In this document: piece after piece, positions 9,548-16,940 of the stretch | Layout of the letters: every line of letters begins with the position of its first letter | Numbering within the stretch: the first letter of the stretch is position 1 | From: Polynucleobacter sp. MWH-Jannik1A5 | GTDB lineage: Bacteria; Pseudomonadota; Gammaproteobacteria; Burkholderiales; Burkholderiaceae | Length of the DNA stretch: 64,000 nt | Assembly (NCBI RefSeq): GCF_018881795.1 | Contig: NZ_JACVPQ010000001.1 | Span: forward strand, 1-64,000 | Direction: 5' to 3' | Made by a program: the position numbers and the translations under genes | The notes under the pieces: model-generated | The model's input: only the letters and a program-made list of their open reading frames with translations | The model's database searches: none | Told to the model about the DNA's origin: nothing

Positions 9548-10502
9548 TTACTAGAGTGCAATCACTTGCAACTCGTTAACAAAAAATACTTCGCTCATCT
9601 ACTACTTTTTTCTTACTTTTTATTTACTTCAGAAATCCCTAGAACGCCCTGTTTATATGGCTGAGGGAACAATTAGGATACACAAAAGTTCACCCTAAAG
9701 CTAACCTTGATTTCGGTCAATTTTTTACTTAGGGCACGCCCTGTAATTACAAGGGTCAGAGAGGAGCCCATTTTTCATGCTCAAAAATAGTGCAATTCTG
9801 ATAGGGTCTTTTTAGGCAATTCGGACGATTTTGAGCTTCCAAAAATGAGGATTAAAAAGCGGTCTTTTTACTCAAAAATGGGGTCATTTTTAATAGCTTT
9901 TTTAGCTTATTTTTACATCAAAATATCAGTCATTTTGTTTTAGAAAATTCTTTTGTATGTAGAAAAAATGTGTCATTTATTGAAGGATTTTTTACCTACA
10001 TTTTTGATTGATTTCTTTGCTTCCCTCTCTATCAATTGAATGAACCTTTTTAGGCAAATTCATAGCCTCATACGAATTAAAATTAGACCGAGAAATATTT
10101 GTTTTTGGAGTCTATTTTTGGCTTTTTTTGATACCCCGGATAGAGTAAAAATGGTCTGATTTTTCAGCCTCAATGAGGTCAATTTTTAACTGTTTTTTTG
10201 CCTTGGGATTTGGTCAAATTTTAAGAAATTTTTTTAGGCTATCTACTGCTGAGAATAGTTGATTTCTGCTATTTTTTTACTTCAAGTAATACCTTAAGTT
10301 TTAATGAGCAGATCATTTCTTTGATGATCTTTTACTTTAAGTTTGACTTGCATCACACTCTTCAAATGATGTTTTAGATGTCGCTATGTGAGTTTTAGCG
10401 ATTTGTATATTGATGAAGAGTTGTCATGTGATGAGGTTGAGTCCAAATATTTTCGACAAATGATTTGGATTTGCTACGGTTTTTTTCGCGCAAATATTAC
10501 GT
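9548..10502. other. Long AT-rich non-coding region upstream of tpsA with repeated GGTC/T-run motifs
   Basis: I see no credible gene here on either strand. The sequence is rich in T and A runs. GGTC followed within a few bases by a T run occurs at 9715, 9805, 9861, 9882, 10153, 10177 and 10212. The 12-mer CTTTTTAGGCAA occurs at 9808-9819 and 10046-10057, with a shorter relative at 10231-10239. A hairpin (AGATCAT, 7-base loop, ATGATCT) lies at 10310-10330. The region probably carries the tpsA promoter and control sites; no promoter could be placed with confidence. Confidence 0.5.
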
Positions 10503-10523
10503 TAAAAAAAGTGGGCTTTTTTA
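10503..10523 (-). terminator. Weak terminator-like hairpin after the small secreted protein gene
   Basis: A 7-bp stem of A6G and CT6 around a short G-rich loop lies just past the stop codon of the 10526 gene. It could act in either direction, but the stem is nearly all A-T, so termination would be weak. Confidence 0.3.
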
Positions 10524-10525
10524 GC

Positions 10526-11065
10526 TTAAATTGCGATGTCTTTTAGGGTCGATTTTGGGGTGTTTTCAGGGGGTGGTTTTTGGTCCCTAAATTTACTTTT
10601 TGCAGCCTCCAAAAGCGCCCTTTCGATAGCCGGTTTTGCCCCTGCCAAACTGAACCGAGTTACGGCAAAAGCGCCGGACTGGAGAGCTACAGCAAAACCG
10701 ATCATTTCCCCTGTCTGGGTGGCCTTTAAAACGGCTTCAAAGGGATCTAGGATCTGGAACAGATTACCCCCAATCTGGGTGCACTCCATGCTTAAAGCGG
10801 TAGAAATAACCTGGCTATTCATCAAAACAGAGTATTTAGCTCCTGGATCGCATTTCAGAGCCTGATGGAGATAAAACAGGCACTTTTCGCCCGAACAAAA
10901 GACCCCAAAGGAGGATTTGGAGTCATTGGCGGTATAGGCTTCGTTCTTTTGACCATTCAGGTCTACTACCCAATTCTGGGAGGCTAGCTTTTGTGCCTGA
11001 GCGCATAAAGGCAGACTTGTTACCAAGGCCATCAGCAAAACTTGGGTGATTTTGTAGAGATTCAT
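10526..11065 (-). CDS. Small secreted protein of unknown function in the two-partner secretion locus
   Basis: 179 residues with a Sec signal peptide (hydrophobic VLLMALVTSLPL, cleavage after about AQA-Q, residue 24). The mature part has three or four cysteines (near FCSGEKCLFY, ALKCD, MECTQ), which could form disulfides in the periplasm, and a lysine/proline-rich tail. I do not recognise the family. Its ATG overlaps the stop of the upstream prolyl isomerase gene by four bases (ATGA), so the two are translationally coupled. Lying between the isomerase and tpsA, it is probably an accessory factor for exoprotein folding or surface assembly; that role is inferred from position only. Confidence 0.7.
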   Translation of the reverse strand: MNLYKITQVLLMALVTSLPLCAQAQKLASQNWVVDLNGQKNEAYTANDSKSSFGVFCSGEKCLFYLHQALKCDPGAKYSVLMNSQVISTALSMECTQIGGNLFQILDPFEAVLKATQTGEMIGFAVALQSGAFAVTRFSLAGAKPAIERALLEAAKSKFRDQKPPPENTPKSTLKDIAI

Positions 11066-11889
11066 TGCGCGATCCTCGCATTTGCCCTCAAGGTCTTTAC
11101 AGCTTCAGCAATGTACTGCTGAACCAAAGCCTGACGAAGCTGGGGCTTAGCCTCTTCAAAGGTGGGAACCTTAAACGGGCGCTTATCGTCCACCTTAATG
11201 ATCACCCACCCAACCGGGGTTTGAATTGGGGCAGCAGAAACAGCGCCTTTACCCATGCTGGGAAGGCTATTTGCGACAGCCGGAATAACTTGGCCTGGCA
11301 ACACCCAGCCCAATGCCCCACCTTGAGCCTTTGAGCCCGTATCAATGGAATACTCTTGAGCCAGCTTGCCAAATAACTCGCCTTTTTGAATGCGACGAAT
11401 TAAATCAATTGCGTCAGTCTCGGTAGAAACTACGATTTGACTCAGGCGATATTGAGTGGCGTTACTACCCTCGCCCATTAACTTGCGCTGGCGGTCATAC
11501 TCTTCACGCATTTTGGCATCCGTAATGGGATTCTTCTTGAAGTGCTCTTCTAGGAACGCCTGAAGTAATAAGTTTTGTTTGAGTTGTGTGATCTGATCTG
11601 GAAAATCAATTTCTTTGGCAAGGCCCAAGCGAGTTGCTTCTTGCGCAATCAATTCTTTATTGATGAGATCCTCTTTAATCGCCTGACGCAACTCTGGAGT
11701 ATCTTTTTGCCCCTGACTAGTAAGGGCTCTCACATTTAAGTTGAGGAGGCCCTGCGTAATGGGGGACCCGTTTACTGTAGCTACAAACTCGTAGTCTGAT
11801 TTAGCCTCAGGTTTTGTCTGCGCAGAAACATTGGCAACAAATACTGTTGCGGCCAAAGCAAATAAGTTGATTAGCAGATTATTTTTCAT
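11062..11889 (-). CDS. Parvulin-type peptidyl-prolyl cis-trans isomerase (periplasmic)
   Basis: A SurA/PrsA/Par27-like chaperone. The chosen start (ATG at 11889) gives a clean signal peptide, MKNNLLINLFALAATVFVAN, cut near VSA-Q; a longer frame reaches 11946 but would bury the signal and overlap tpsB. After cleavage come a helical SurA-N-like segment (FVATVNGSPITQGLLN onward, EDLINKELIAQEA) and one rotamase domain (YRLSQIVVST, EYSIDTGSKAQGGALGWVLP, TPVGWVIIKVDD). The C-terminal helix PQLRQALVQQYIAEAV resembles other single-domain periplasmic parvulins. It lies 30 bases past the tpsB stop and overlaps the next gene. Bordetella Par27, a parvulin that binds filamentous haemagglutinin, is a known precedent for a TPS-associated chaperone; the link here is by context. 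Confidence 0.85.
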   Translation of the reverse strand: MKNNLLINLFALAATVFVANVSAQTKPEAKSDYEFVATVNGSPITQGLLNLNVRALTSQGQKDTPELRQAIKEDLINKELIAQEATRLGLAKEIDFPDQITQLKQNLLLQAFLEEHFKKNPITDAKMREEYDRQRKLMGEGSNATQYRLSQIVVSTETDAIDLIRRIQKGELFGKLAQEYSIDTGSKAQGGALGWVLPGQVIPAVANSLPSMGKGAVSAAPIQTPVGWVIIKVDDKRPFKVPTFEEAKPQLRQALVQQYIAEAVKTLRANARIAQ

Positions 11890-11918
11890 TGGCCTACAAC
11901 TCGCTAATAAATGGTTTT

Positions 11919-13664
11919 TTAGAATTGATAGCTTCCAGTGACCCAACCGAGTGGATTAGTTGTGGTGCCATCGGTATTAACAGGCTGGCCATTGGAATAC
12001 AGTGGATTTTTGCCAATTTGCCATGCAACCATAGCACCTAGATTCCAACCTTCCCAGTCCCACTTCACACCAAAGCCAGCCCCTTTTAGGGAGTAGGTAT
12101 TGTTTGCATTGGATGCGCCCTGCCAGCCTTGCCAGGTATTTTTGTATTGCTGAACGAGGCCGATGTCATAAAACACACTGCCAGTTACGCGCTCAGGAAA
12201 TTGATGACGAAATTCCACTGTGCCAACACCACCTTGTGAGCCGCCACCCTGCGCAACTGGATATGCGCGAACAGCGTAAGGACCACCCATATACACTTGC
12301 TCAGCAGAATTCAAATTCACGGATGCGAATTGGCCATTGACAGCAATATAGGCTGTAGTAGCGCCATCCTCTGTTAGCTGTTGTGTACGATTTCCTGAGA
12401 ATGTGAACTTTGTAAAACTAGCGGGCGTGTATTGCCCATAACCTTGCGCACTAGTTCCCAAAATATCAAGATAACCATGAACTACTGTCACAGATCCAGC
12501 ACTCACACCGCCGCCACCAAAGGTATCGAAGTGATTGCCGGAAATACCTAAAGAACCATTATTTATGTTGTAGCTGCTAATCGTTGTCATCGTTAGCAAG
12601 TTTTTATTCATGTAACTCTTGACGTCGTAATTAGCATTAATGTTGACGTTAGTACCTTGCTGACGAATGAGTGGGTAAGCCAGTGACGCTCCTGTAGTCC
12701 ATGCATCACCATAGCCTGCGCTTGAGCTCAGGGCGTAGTTACTTACGTTCTTGTAATTCAAATAGGTACCAGATATGCCCATACGCAAACCATCTTTAGA
12801 TAGAGGCAAAGAATAAGAACCCTGAACGTACTGAGAGCCTTCAGAATAAACACCATTGACAGAGATTTGATCGCCTATGCCCAGCGGATTAATACCATTT
12901 AAAGCAATGACACCTTGGTTGGCGCCAGTGGTTCTACTGCCGTAGTTATTGGCTTCTACCTTGCCTTGGTACCACTGCGGCTGGTTAAGCTGTAACCTCA
13001 CCGCTGTTTCGCCATCTTTAGCGCCAGGCTCAAGCTGACTAGAGACCATGACACCCGGAGTTTCATTCAGAATAATGAGTGCACGCTCAATTGCTCTCAT
13101 GTTGAGAGGTTCGCCAATAGGGTTGGCATACGTAATGTACTCAGCAGCGGTTTCTTTGCTGAAACGGGTGGGACCATTGGGCGTATCCACAAAGACGCTA
13201 CTTAACTTTGCTTCGGTCACTAAAATCTTGACAACGCCATTGGCAATTTTCTGTGGCGGCAAGATTGCTTGCACGGTGTAACCAGACTTGCGATAAAAAT
13301 CCATTACTGCATCACACGCTTTTTGCAAATCATCAAAATTAACTGGGCGATTTACCCAAGGCTTCAAGATTACTTGCACGCTCGCTTCGGGCAGTAAATT
13401 GACTCCCTCAAGCACAAAGGACTTGACCTCAAAAGTAACATCTCCTGGCGCGCTTTGCGGGGTGGTGCGCAGAGGGTCCTTAGCAGTCGCATCTGGCAAA
13501 GCAAGCGGTGAAGGCATAGGCAACTGCTTTTCCAAGCCCTGCTGCAGTGCGCCAGCATCAATTTGGGCATTGGCAATAGAACAAAATATAGCCAAAAATA
13601 CTAAGAATAGAAGTCTTGAGGGTTTAAACGAGGTTTGGCTCATGCGTAAAAAAGTATGCGGCAT
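11919..13664 (-). CDS. TpsB outer-membrane transporter (FhaC/ShlB/HecB family)
   Basis: 581 residues from 13664; ATG at 13643 (residue 8) is an equally good start and leaves signal peptide MSQTSFKPSRLLFLVFLAIF, cut after SIANA. It then shows a ShlB-type POTRA region (VTFEVKSFVLEGVNLLPEAS through VVKILVTEAKLSSVFVD, about 75-160) and a beta-barrel rich in alternating aromatic and polar strands. The L6-loop motif is present as VRAYP (usual form VRGY), followed by the FRHQFP strand. It ends in phenylalanine (TGSYQF), as outer-membrane barrels do. The family secretes its TpsA partner across the outer membrane using the TPS domain. It heads the locus tpsB - isomerase - small protein - tpsA. It is divergent from nadA, with about 135 bases between. 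Confidence 0.93.
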   Translation of the reverse strand: MPHTFLRMSQTSFKPSRLLFLVFLAIFCSIANAQIDAGALQQGLEKQLPMPSPLALPDATAKDPLRTTPQSAPGDVTFEVKSFVLEGVNLLPEASVQVILKPWVNRPVNFDDLQKACDAVMDFYRKSGYTVQAILPPQKIANGVVKILVTEAKLSSVFVDTPNGPTRFSKETAAEYITYANPIGEPLNMRAIERALIILNETPGVMVSSQLEPGAKDGETAVRLQLNQPQWYQGKVEANNYGSRTTGANQGVIALNGINPLGIGDQISVNGVYSEGSQYVQGSYSLPLSKDGLRMGISGTYLNYKNVSNYALSSSAGYGDAWTTGASLAYPLIRQQGTNVNINANYDVKSYMNKNLLTMTTISSYNINNGSLGISGNHFDTFGGGGVSAGSVTVVHGYLDILGTSAQGYGQYTPASFTKFTFSGNRTQQLTEDGATTAYIAVNGQFASVNLNSAEQVYMGGPYAVRAYPVAQGGGSQGGVGTVEFRHQFPERVTGSVFYDIGLVQQYKNTWQGWQGASNANNTYSLKGAGFGVKWDWEGWNLGAMVAWQIGKNPLYSNGQPVNTDGTTTNPLGWVTGSYQF

Positions 13665-13799
13665 AGATTTATCAATAAATTCAAGTAATTACGTGATTTT
13701 ATATGGAAAAACCATTTCTATGAATGGTTTCGGATTGTTCCTAGCTATATAGCTAATAGGCCATTACGAACAAAAGCGCGCAACAGGTTAAGATTTCGT

Positions 13800-14927
13800 A
13801 TGAATTCAACTGTTAGCACCCCCATTTCCTTCGATTACCCCCAGCAGGATGCTGCTGGCGCCACCTGCACTGCCCAAGCTTGGGCCAAGACACCACCCCA
13901 ACTTCATGGCGCTGAGAAAGCGGTAGTGATTGACCGCATCAAGCAGCTCCTGATTGAGAAAGACGCCACCTTAGTTGCCCACTACTACGTGGATGGCGAT
14001 ATTCAAGACTTAGCTTTATCTACTGGCGGTTATGTTGCTGACTCATTAGAGATGGCACGCTTTGGCAAAAATCATGCCGCTAAGAAATTAATCGTTGCTG
14101 GCGTGCGCTTCATGGGTGAAACAGCAAAAATTCTCAGTCCAGAAAAACGCGTCTTCATGCCAGACTTAGATGCAACCTGCTCTCTTGATTTAGGTTGTGA
14201 CGCTAGTGACTTTGCCAAATTTCGCGCATTGCATCCTGATCGTGTTGTCGTGGTTTATGCAAATACCTCGGCAGCAGTTAAAGCACAAGCCGATTGGATG
14301 GTCACCAGCTCATGTGCTTTAGCCATTGTTCATCAACTCAAAGTTGAAGGTAAAAAAATTCTGTGGGCCCCAGATCGTCACCTCGGTCGCTACATTCAAG
14401 ATCAAACTGGTGCGGATATGTTGTTATGGAATGGCGCCTGTATTGTTCACGATGAATTTAAAGCGGTTGAATTGGAGATGCTGAAAGCAGCTCACCCGAA
14501 TGCTATGGTCTTGGTTCACCCTGAATCCCCACAAGCAGTGGTCGACCTTGCTGACGTTGTAGGATCTACCTCTGCCATGATTAAGGCTGTCGTAGAAGGC
14601 GCCGCTACTGAGTACATTGTTGCTACTGATAAGGGTATCTTGCATCGCATGCAGCAACTAGCGCCCAATAAGAAATTGATTGAGGCGCCTACCGCTGGCA
14701 ACAGTGCAACTTGCAAGAGCTGTGCACACTGCCCTTGGATGGCCATGAATGGCTTACAAGGTATTTTGGATTGCTTAGAAAATGCCTCCGGTGAAATCTT
14801 TATTGATGAACCCATTCGGATTGAGGCATTGGGCTGCATCGAGCGCATGCTTGATTTTACTAAGAACCACCCAGACCTCTTAGCTAAAGCGCAACATGGT
14901 TTTGTAAAAAATATTGGCGCTGCTTAG
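13800..14927 (+). CDS. nadA: Quinolinate synthase NadA
   Basis: 375 residues. Condenses iminoaspartate with dihydroxyacetone phosphate to quinolinate, the second step of de novo NAD synthesis. The [4Fe-4S] ligands are visible: C127 (DATCSLD), C214 ([10 protein letters not shown]) and C311, the last within a CxxCxxC at 305-311 ([16 protein letters not shown]). The triplicated fold is supported by [24 protein letters not shown] and [14 protein letters not shown]. Length fits the longer NadA form of betaproteobacteria. It is 33 bases upstream of nadC on the same strand, probably co-transcribed; nadB lies about 4 kb away on the other strand. Confidence 0.97.
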   Translation: MNSTVSTPISFDYPQQDAAGATCTAQAWAKTPPQLHGAEKAVVIDRIKQLLIEKDATLVAHYYVDGDIQDLALSTGGYVADSLEMARFGKNHAAKKLIVAGVRFMGETAKILSPEKRVFMPDLDATCSLDLGCDASDFAKFRALHPDRVVVVYANTSAAVKAQADWMVTSSCALAIVHQLKVEGKKILWAPDRHLGRYIQDQTGADMLLWNGACIVHDEFKAVELEMLKAAHPNAMVLVHPESPQAVVDLADVVGSTSAMIKAVVEGAATEYIVATDKGILHRMQQLAPNKKLIEAPTAGNSATCKSCAHCPWMAMNGLQGILDCLENASGEIFIDEPIRIEALGCIERMLDFTKNHPDLLAKAQHGFVKNIGAA

Positions 14928-14960
14928 TTTTTTAATTCTTTCTTTTTTTGATCGATCTTC

Positions 14961-15818
14961 ATGTTTGAATACAACGAAACCTTAGAGCAAGCTCGCCAAC
15001 GCAATATTGCAGATGCTTTGATGGAAGATATTGGTACAGGTGATTGGACTGCAAAGCTTGTTCCTAGCAAGCTAGTAAAGGCTCAGCTCATTGTTCGTCA
15101 GGAGGCTGTGCTTTGCGGCTTAGATTGGTTTGAAGGCACGCTCAAGAAGCTTGACCCTAATGCCAAAGTTACTTGGTGTTACCTTGAGGGCGATTTAATG
15201 AAGCCCGATTCCAAGGTTTGCGATATTGAAGCTGATTCTCAAGCTCTACTTTCTGCTGAGCGGACCTGCATTAACTTCTTACAAACGCTTTCTTGGACAG
15301 CAAGCATTACTCGCCAGCACGTTGATGCCATCGCAGGCGCAAGCCCGAATCCTAAAGGTTGCGCTGTTTTAGATACCCGCAAGACCATTCCAGGATTACG
15401 CCAAGCTCAAAAATATGCCGTACTCGTTGGCGGTGGCAAGAATCAACGCCTAGCACTCTGGCATGGCATCCTCATTAAAGAGAATCATATTGCCGCTGCT
15501 GGTAGCGTGACTGCAGCCCTTAAGAATGCTCAAGCCTTAAATGCGGGTGTGGATATTCAGATCGAAGTAGAAAACTTTGCTGAACTCGAAGAGGCTTTGG
15601 CTGCTGGCGCGAAGAGCATCTTGATCGATAACTTCAACACTGATCAAATGAAGCAAGCGGTTGCAATCACTGCTGGACGCGCTTTATTAGAAGCCTCTGG
15701 TGGCATTAACTTAGATCAAATGCGCGCTATCGCCAGCACTGGCGTTGATCGCATCTCTCTTGGTAAGCTGACCAAAGATGTGAACGCAGTTGATTTCTCG
15801 ATGCGTATTTTGCAGTAA
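14961..15818 (+). CDS. nadC: Nicotinate-nucleotide (quinolinate) phosphoribosyltransferase NadC
   Basis: 285 residues. Converts quinolinate and PRPP to nicotinate mononucleotide, the step after NadA. Family motifs: ALMEDIGTGDWTAKLVP near the N-terminus, LDTRKTIPGLRQAQKYAV with the catalytic Arg/Lys, GGGKNQRLALWHGILIKENH, IQIEVENFAELEEAL, and C-terminal EASGGINLDQMRAIASTGVD with the phosphate-binding loop. Full length. It follows nadA and converges with the toxin-antitoxin pair, whose antitoxin stop lies only 4 bases after the nadC stop, so the two transcripts probably overlap. Confidence 0.97.
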   Translation: MFEYNETLEQARQRNIADALMEDIGTGDWTAKLVPSKLVKAQLIVRQEAVLCGLDWFEGTLKKLDPNAKVTWCYLEGDLMKPDSKVCDIEADSQALLSAERTCINFLQTLSWTASITRQHVDAIAGASPNPKGCAVLDTRKTIPGLRQAQKYAVLVGGGKNQRLALWHGILIKENHIAAAGSVTAALKNAQALNAGVDIQIEVENFAELEEALAAGAKSILIDNFNTDQMKQAVAITAGRALLEASGGINLDQMRAIASTGVDRISLGKLTKDVNAVDFSMRILQ

Positions 15819-15822
15819 TTGG

Positions 15823-16161
15823 CTACACTAATAGCACTTGAATACCCTTGGTTTCAATTAGCTGAAGTAGCTTGGCAGCAGCACCGCTAGGGTGTTTGCC
15901 AGAGCCTGTCGACTCCCACTTTTGAACTGTAGAGACGCTCACATTTAGTAGCGAGGCAAAAATGGATTGACTCATTCTTGCTTGATGAATACGTATGTCC
16001 GTCACCTTTTTAGGTGTAAATAAAGGTGGCTTTTCTAAGCAAAGAGTCTTCATTTTTGCATAATCATGCTTAGTCAAAAGACCGTGCTCGTCCAAAGCCT
16101 GAGCCATTTCCAATAGCTCGTCAAATACCCTTCTGTCTTCAGATTTTAATCTTTTACTCAT
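15823..16161 (-). CDS. HTH antitoxin of a toxin-first type II toxin-antitoxin pair
   Basis: 112 residues. The C-terminal half is a Cro/C1-type helix-turn-helix: VTDIRIHQARMSQSIFASLL then NVSVSTVQKWESTGSGKHPS. This resembles HigA/NadS/YiaG-like antitoxins that pair with PF06296-type RelE toxins. The acidic N-terminal part (RRVFDELLEMAQALDEHGLL) would contact the toxin. Its start overlaps the toxin's 3' end by 8 bases, so the genes are coupled. Such antitoxins neutralise the toxin and repress the shared promoter through their HTH; a perfect 19-base palindrome at 16548-16566 is the likely operator. Confidence 0.85.
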   Translation of the reverse strand: MSKRLKSEDRRVFDELLEMAQALDEHGLLTKHDYAKMKTLCLEKPPLFTPKKVTDIRIHQARMSQSIFASLLNVSVSTVQKWESTGSGKHPSGAAAKLLQLIETKGIQVLLV

Positions 16162-16531
16162 TGCAAATTAGCTCCTTCAATATTCCAACCCTAACCAGCT
16201 CCCGCAATCTATTTCTATCCGCCCTCTCGAATGACTTAGCAATAATCATTGCTGCCTCTTGCTCGACATCACTAAAGTCAGAGCCAGGGGAACTCTTTTC
16301 CCTGCCAACGACAAAAATAATTGCCTCCTTGTTTTTCTTGGCAACAATAGTACGAATACCCCCGCTTTTGCCCTGACCCCGAAGTGGGATTCTCTTTTTA
16401 CATACCCCGCCACCTAAGTCAACCTCATAAACTCCTCGCTCAATCTCTCTAGCAGCATTACAAAGCTCTATAGCCCCAATAATTTTTCTTGCCCAACGAT
16501 CGAATGTTTTTGTTTTCAAGACTATTTTCAT
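16154..16531 (-). CDS. RelE/HigB-like toxin of a type II toxin-antitoxin pair
   Basis: The chosen start, ATG at 16531, gives MKIVLKTKTFDRWARKI; a longer frame begins at a GTG (16555) inside the palindrome and is less likely. About 125 residues, matching the PF06296-type RelE-like toxin: LxxAAREIERGVYEVDLGGG, then CKKRIPLRGQGKSGGIRTIV, the strand IIFVVGREKSS, and EQEAAMIIAKSFERAD near the C-terminus. The family cleaves mRNA on the ribosome in response to stress. Gene order is toxin first, as in higBA. Promoter-like boxes (TTGCAA at 16593-16598, TACAAT at 16569-16574, minus strand, 18-base spacing) lie directly upstream. Confidence 0.85.
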   Translation of the reverse strand: MKIVLKTKTFDRWARKIIGAIELCNAAREIERGVYEVDLGGGVCKKRIPLRGQGKSGGIRTIVAKKNKEAIIFVVGREKSSPGSDFSDVEQEAAMIIAKSFERADRNRLRELVRVGILKELICNE

Positions 16532-16547
16532 AGTCGAGATTTTAATA

Positions 16548-16566
16548 TATAGCACTGAGTGCTATA
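16548..16566. promoter_or_regulatory. Perfect 9-1-9 palindrome, likely toxin-antitoxin operator
   Basis: TATAGCACT, one central base, AGTGCTATA. It starts three bases downstream of a TACAAT -10 box and would cover the transcription start, 17 bases before the toxin ATG. This position fits autorepression by the HTH antitoxin. Binding itself is inferred. Confidence 0.75.
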
Positions 16567-16568
16567 AC

Positions 16569-16598
16569 ATTGTATCCGACAATGGATTAGGGTTGCAA
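16569..16598 (-). promoter_or_regulatory. Sigma-70-like promoter of the RelE/HTH toxin-antitoxin operon
   Basis: Minus strand: -35 TTGCAA (16598-16593), 18-base spacer, -10 TACAAT (16574-16569). It is immediately followed by the operator palindrome and the toxin gene. Confidence 0.5.
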
Positions 16599-16702
16599 GC
16601 AAACGGCTTTTATAGAAGAATTCTGGGCAAATCTCTAGACTAAATCACACAAACTATGCGCATCACGTGAGAAGCCTGATTTCTATACCAAGAAAAGGGG
16701 AA

Positions 16703-16897
16703 ATGAAAAACAAAATAACTAGCCCCTATGATGTGGCAGAGCATTTGCGCACACCCCAGGAGATGGTTCTCTACCTTCAAGCATGCATTGAGGAATCAAA
16801 TGGAAGTGTTAAATTTATAGCAAGTGCCGTGAGCGATATAGCCAAAGCCCAAGACATAAACCTGAAAACCAATGGGCCACGGTGCACTGGGATTTAA
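16703..16897 (+). pseudogene. Truncated HI1420-family addiction-module antidote
   Basis: From ATG 16703, preceded at normal spacing by the Shine-Dalgarno-like AAGGGG, the frame reads about 64 residues: SPYDVAEHLRTPQEMVLYLQ, then a region ending SDIAKAQDI. This matches the N-terminal half of putative addiction-module antidote proteins (typical: DxAEYLKxPEDM...YL.A.LEE...ALGDIARAKGM). The expected helix-turn-helix after DIARAKGM is missing; the frame goes into unrelated residues and stops. No partner toxin gene of the Gp49/HigB-like type is seen nearby. It is probably a decayed remnant; a functional short form cannot be excluded. Confidence 0.6.
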
Positions 16898-16940
16898 TAG
16901 ATTAATAAGTGTGCTTGCGACCTAGCGCACTAAATTACTC

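Noticed and set aside
10310-10330. Rho-independent terminator on the plus strand
   Set aside because: The 7-bp hairpin is AT-rich with a short T tail and no plus-strand gene ends there.
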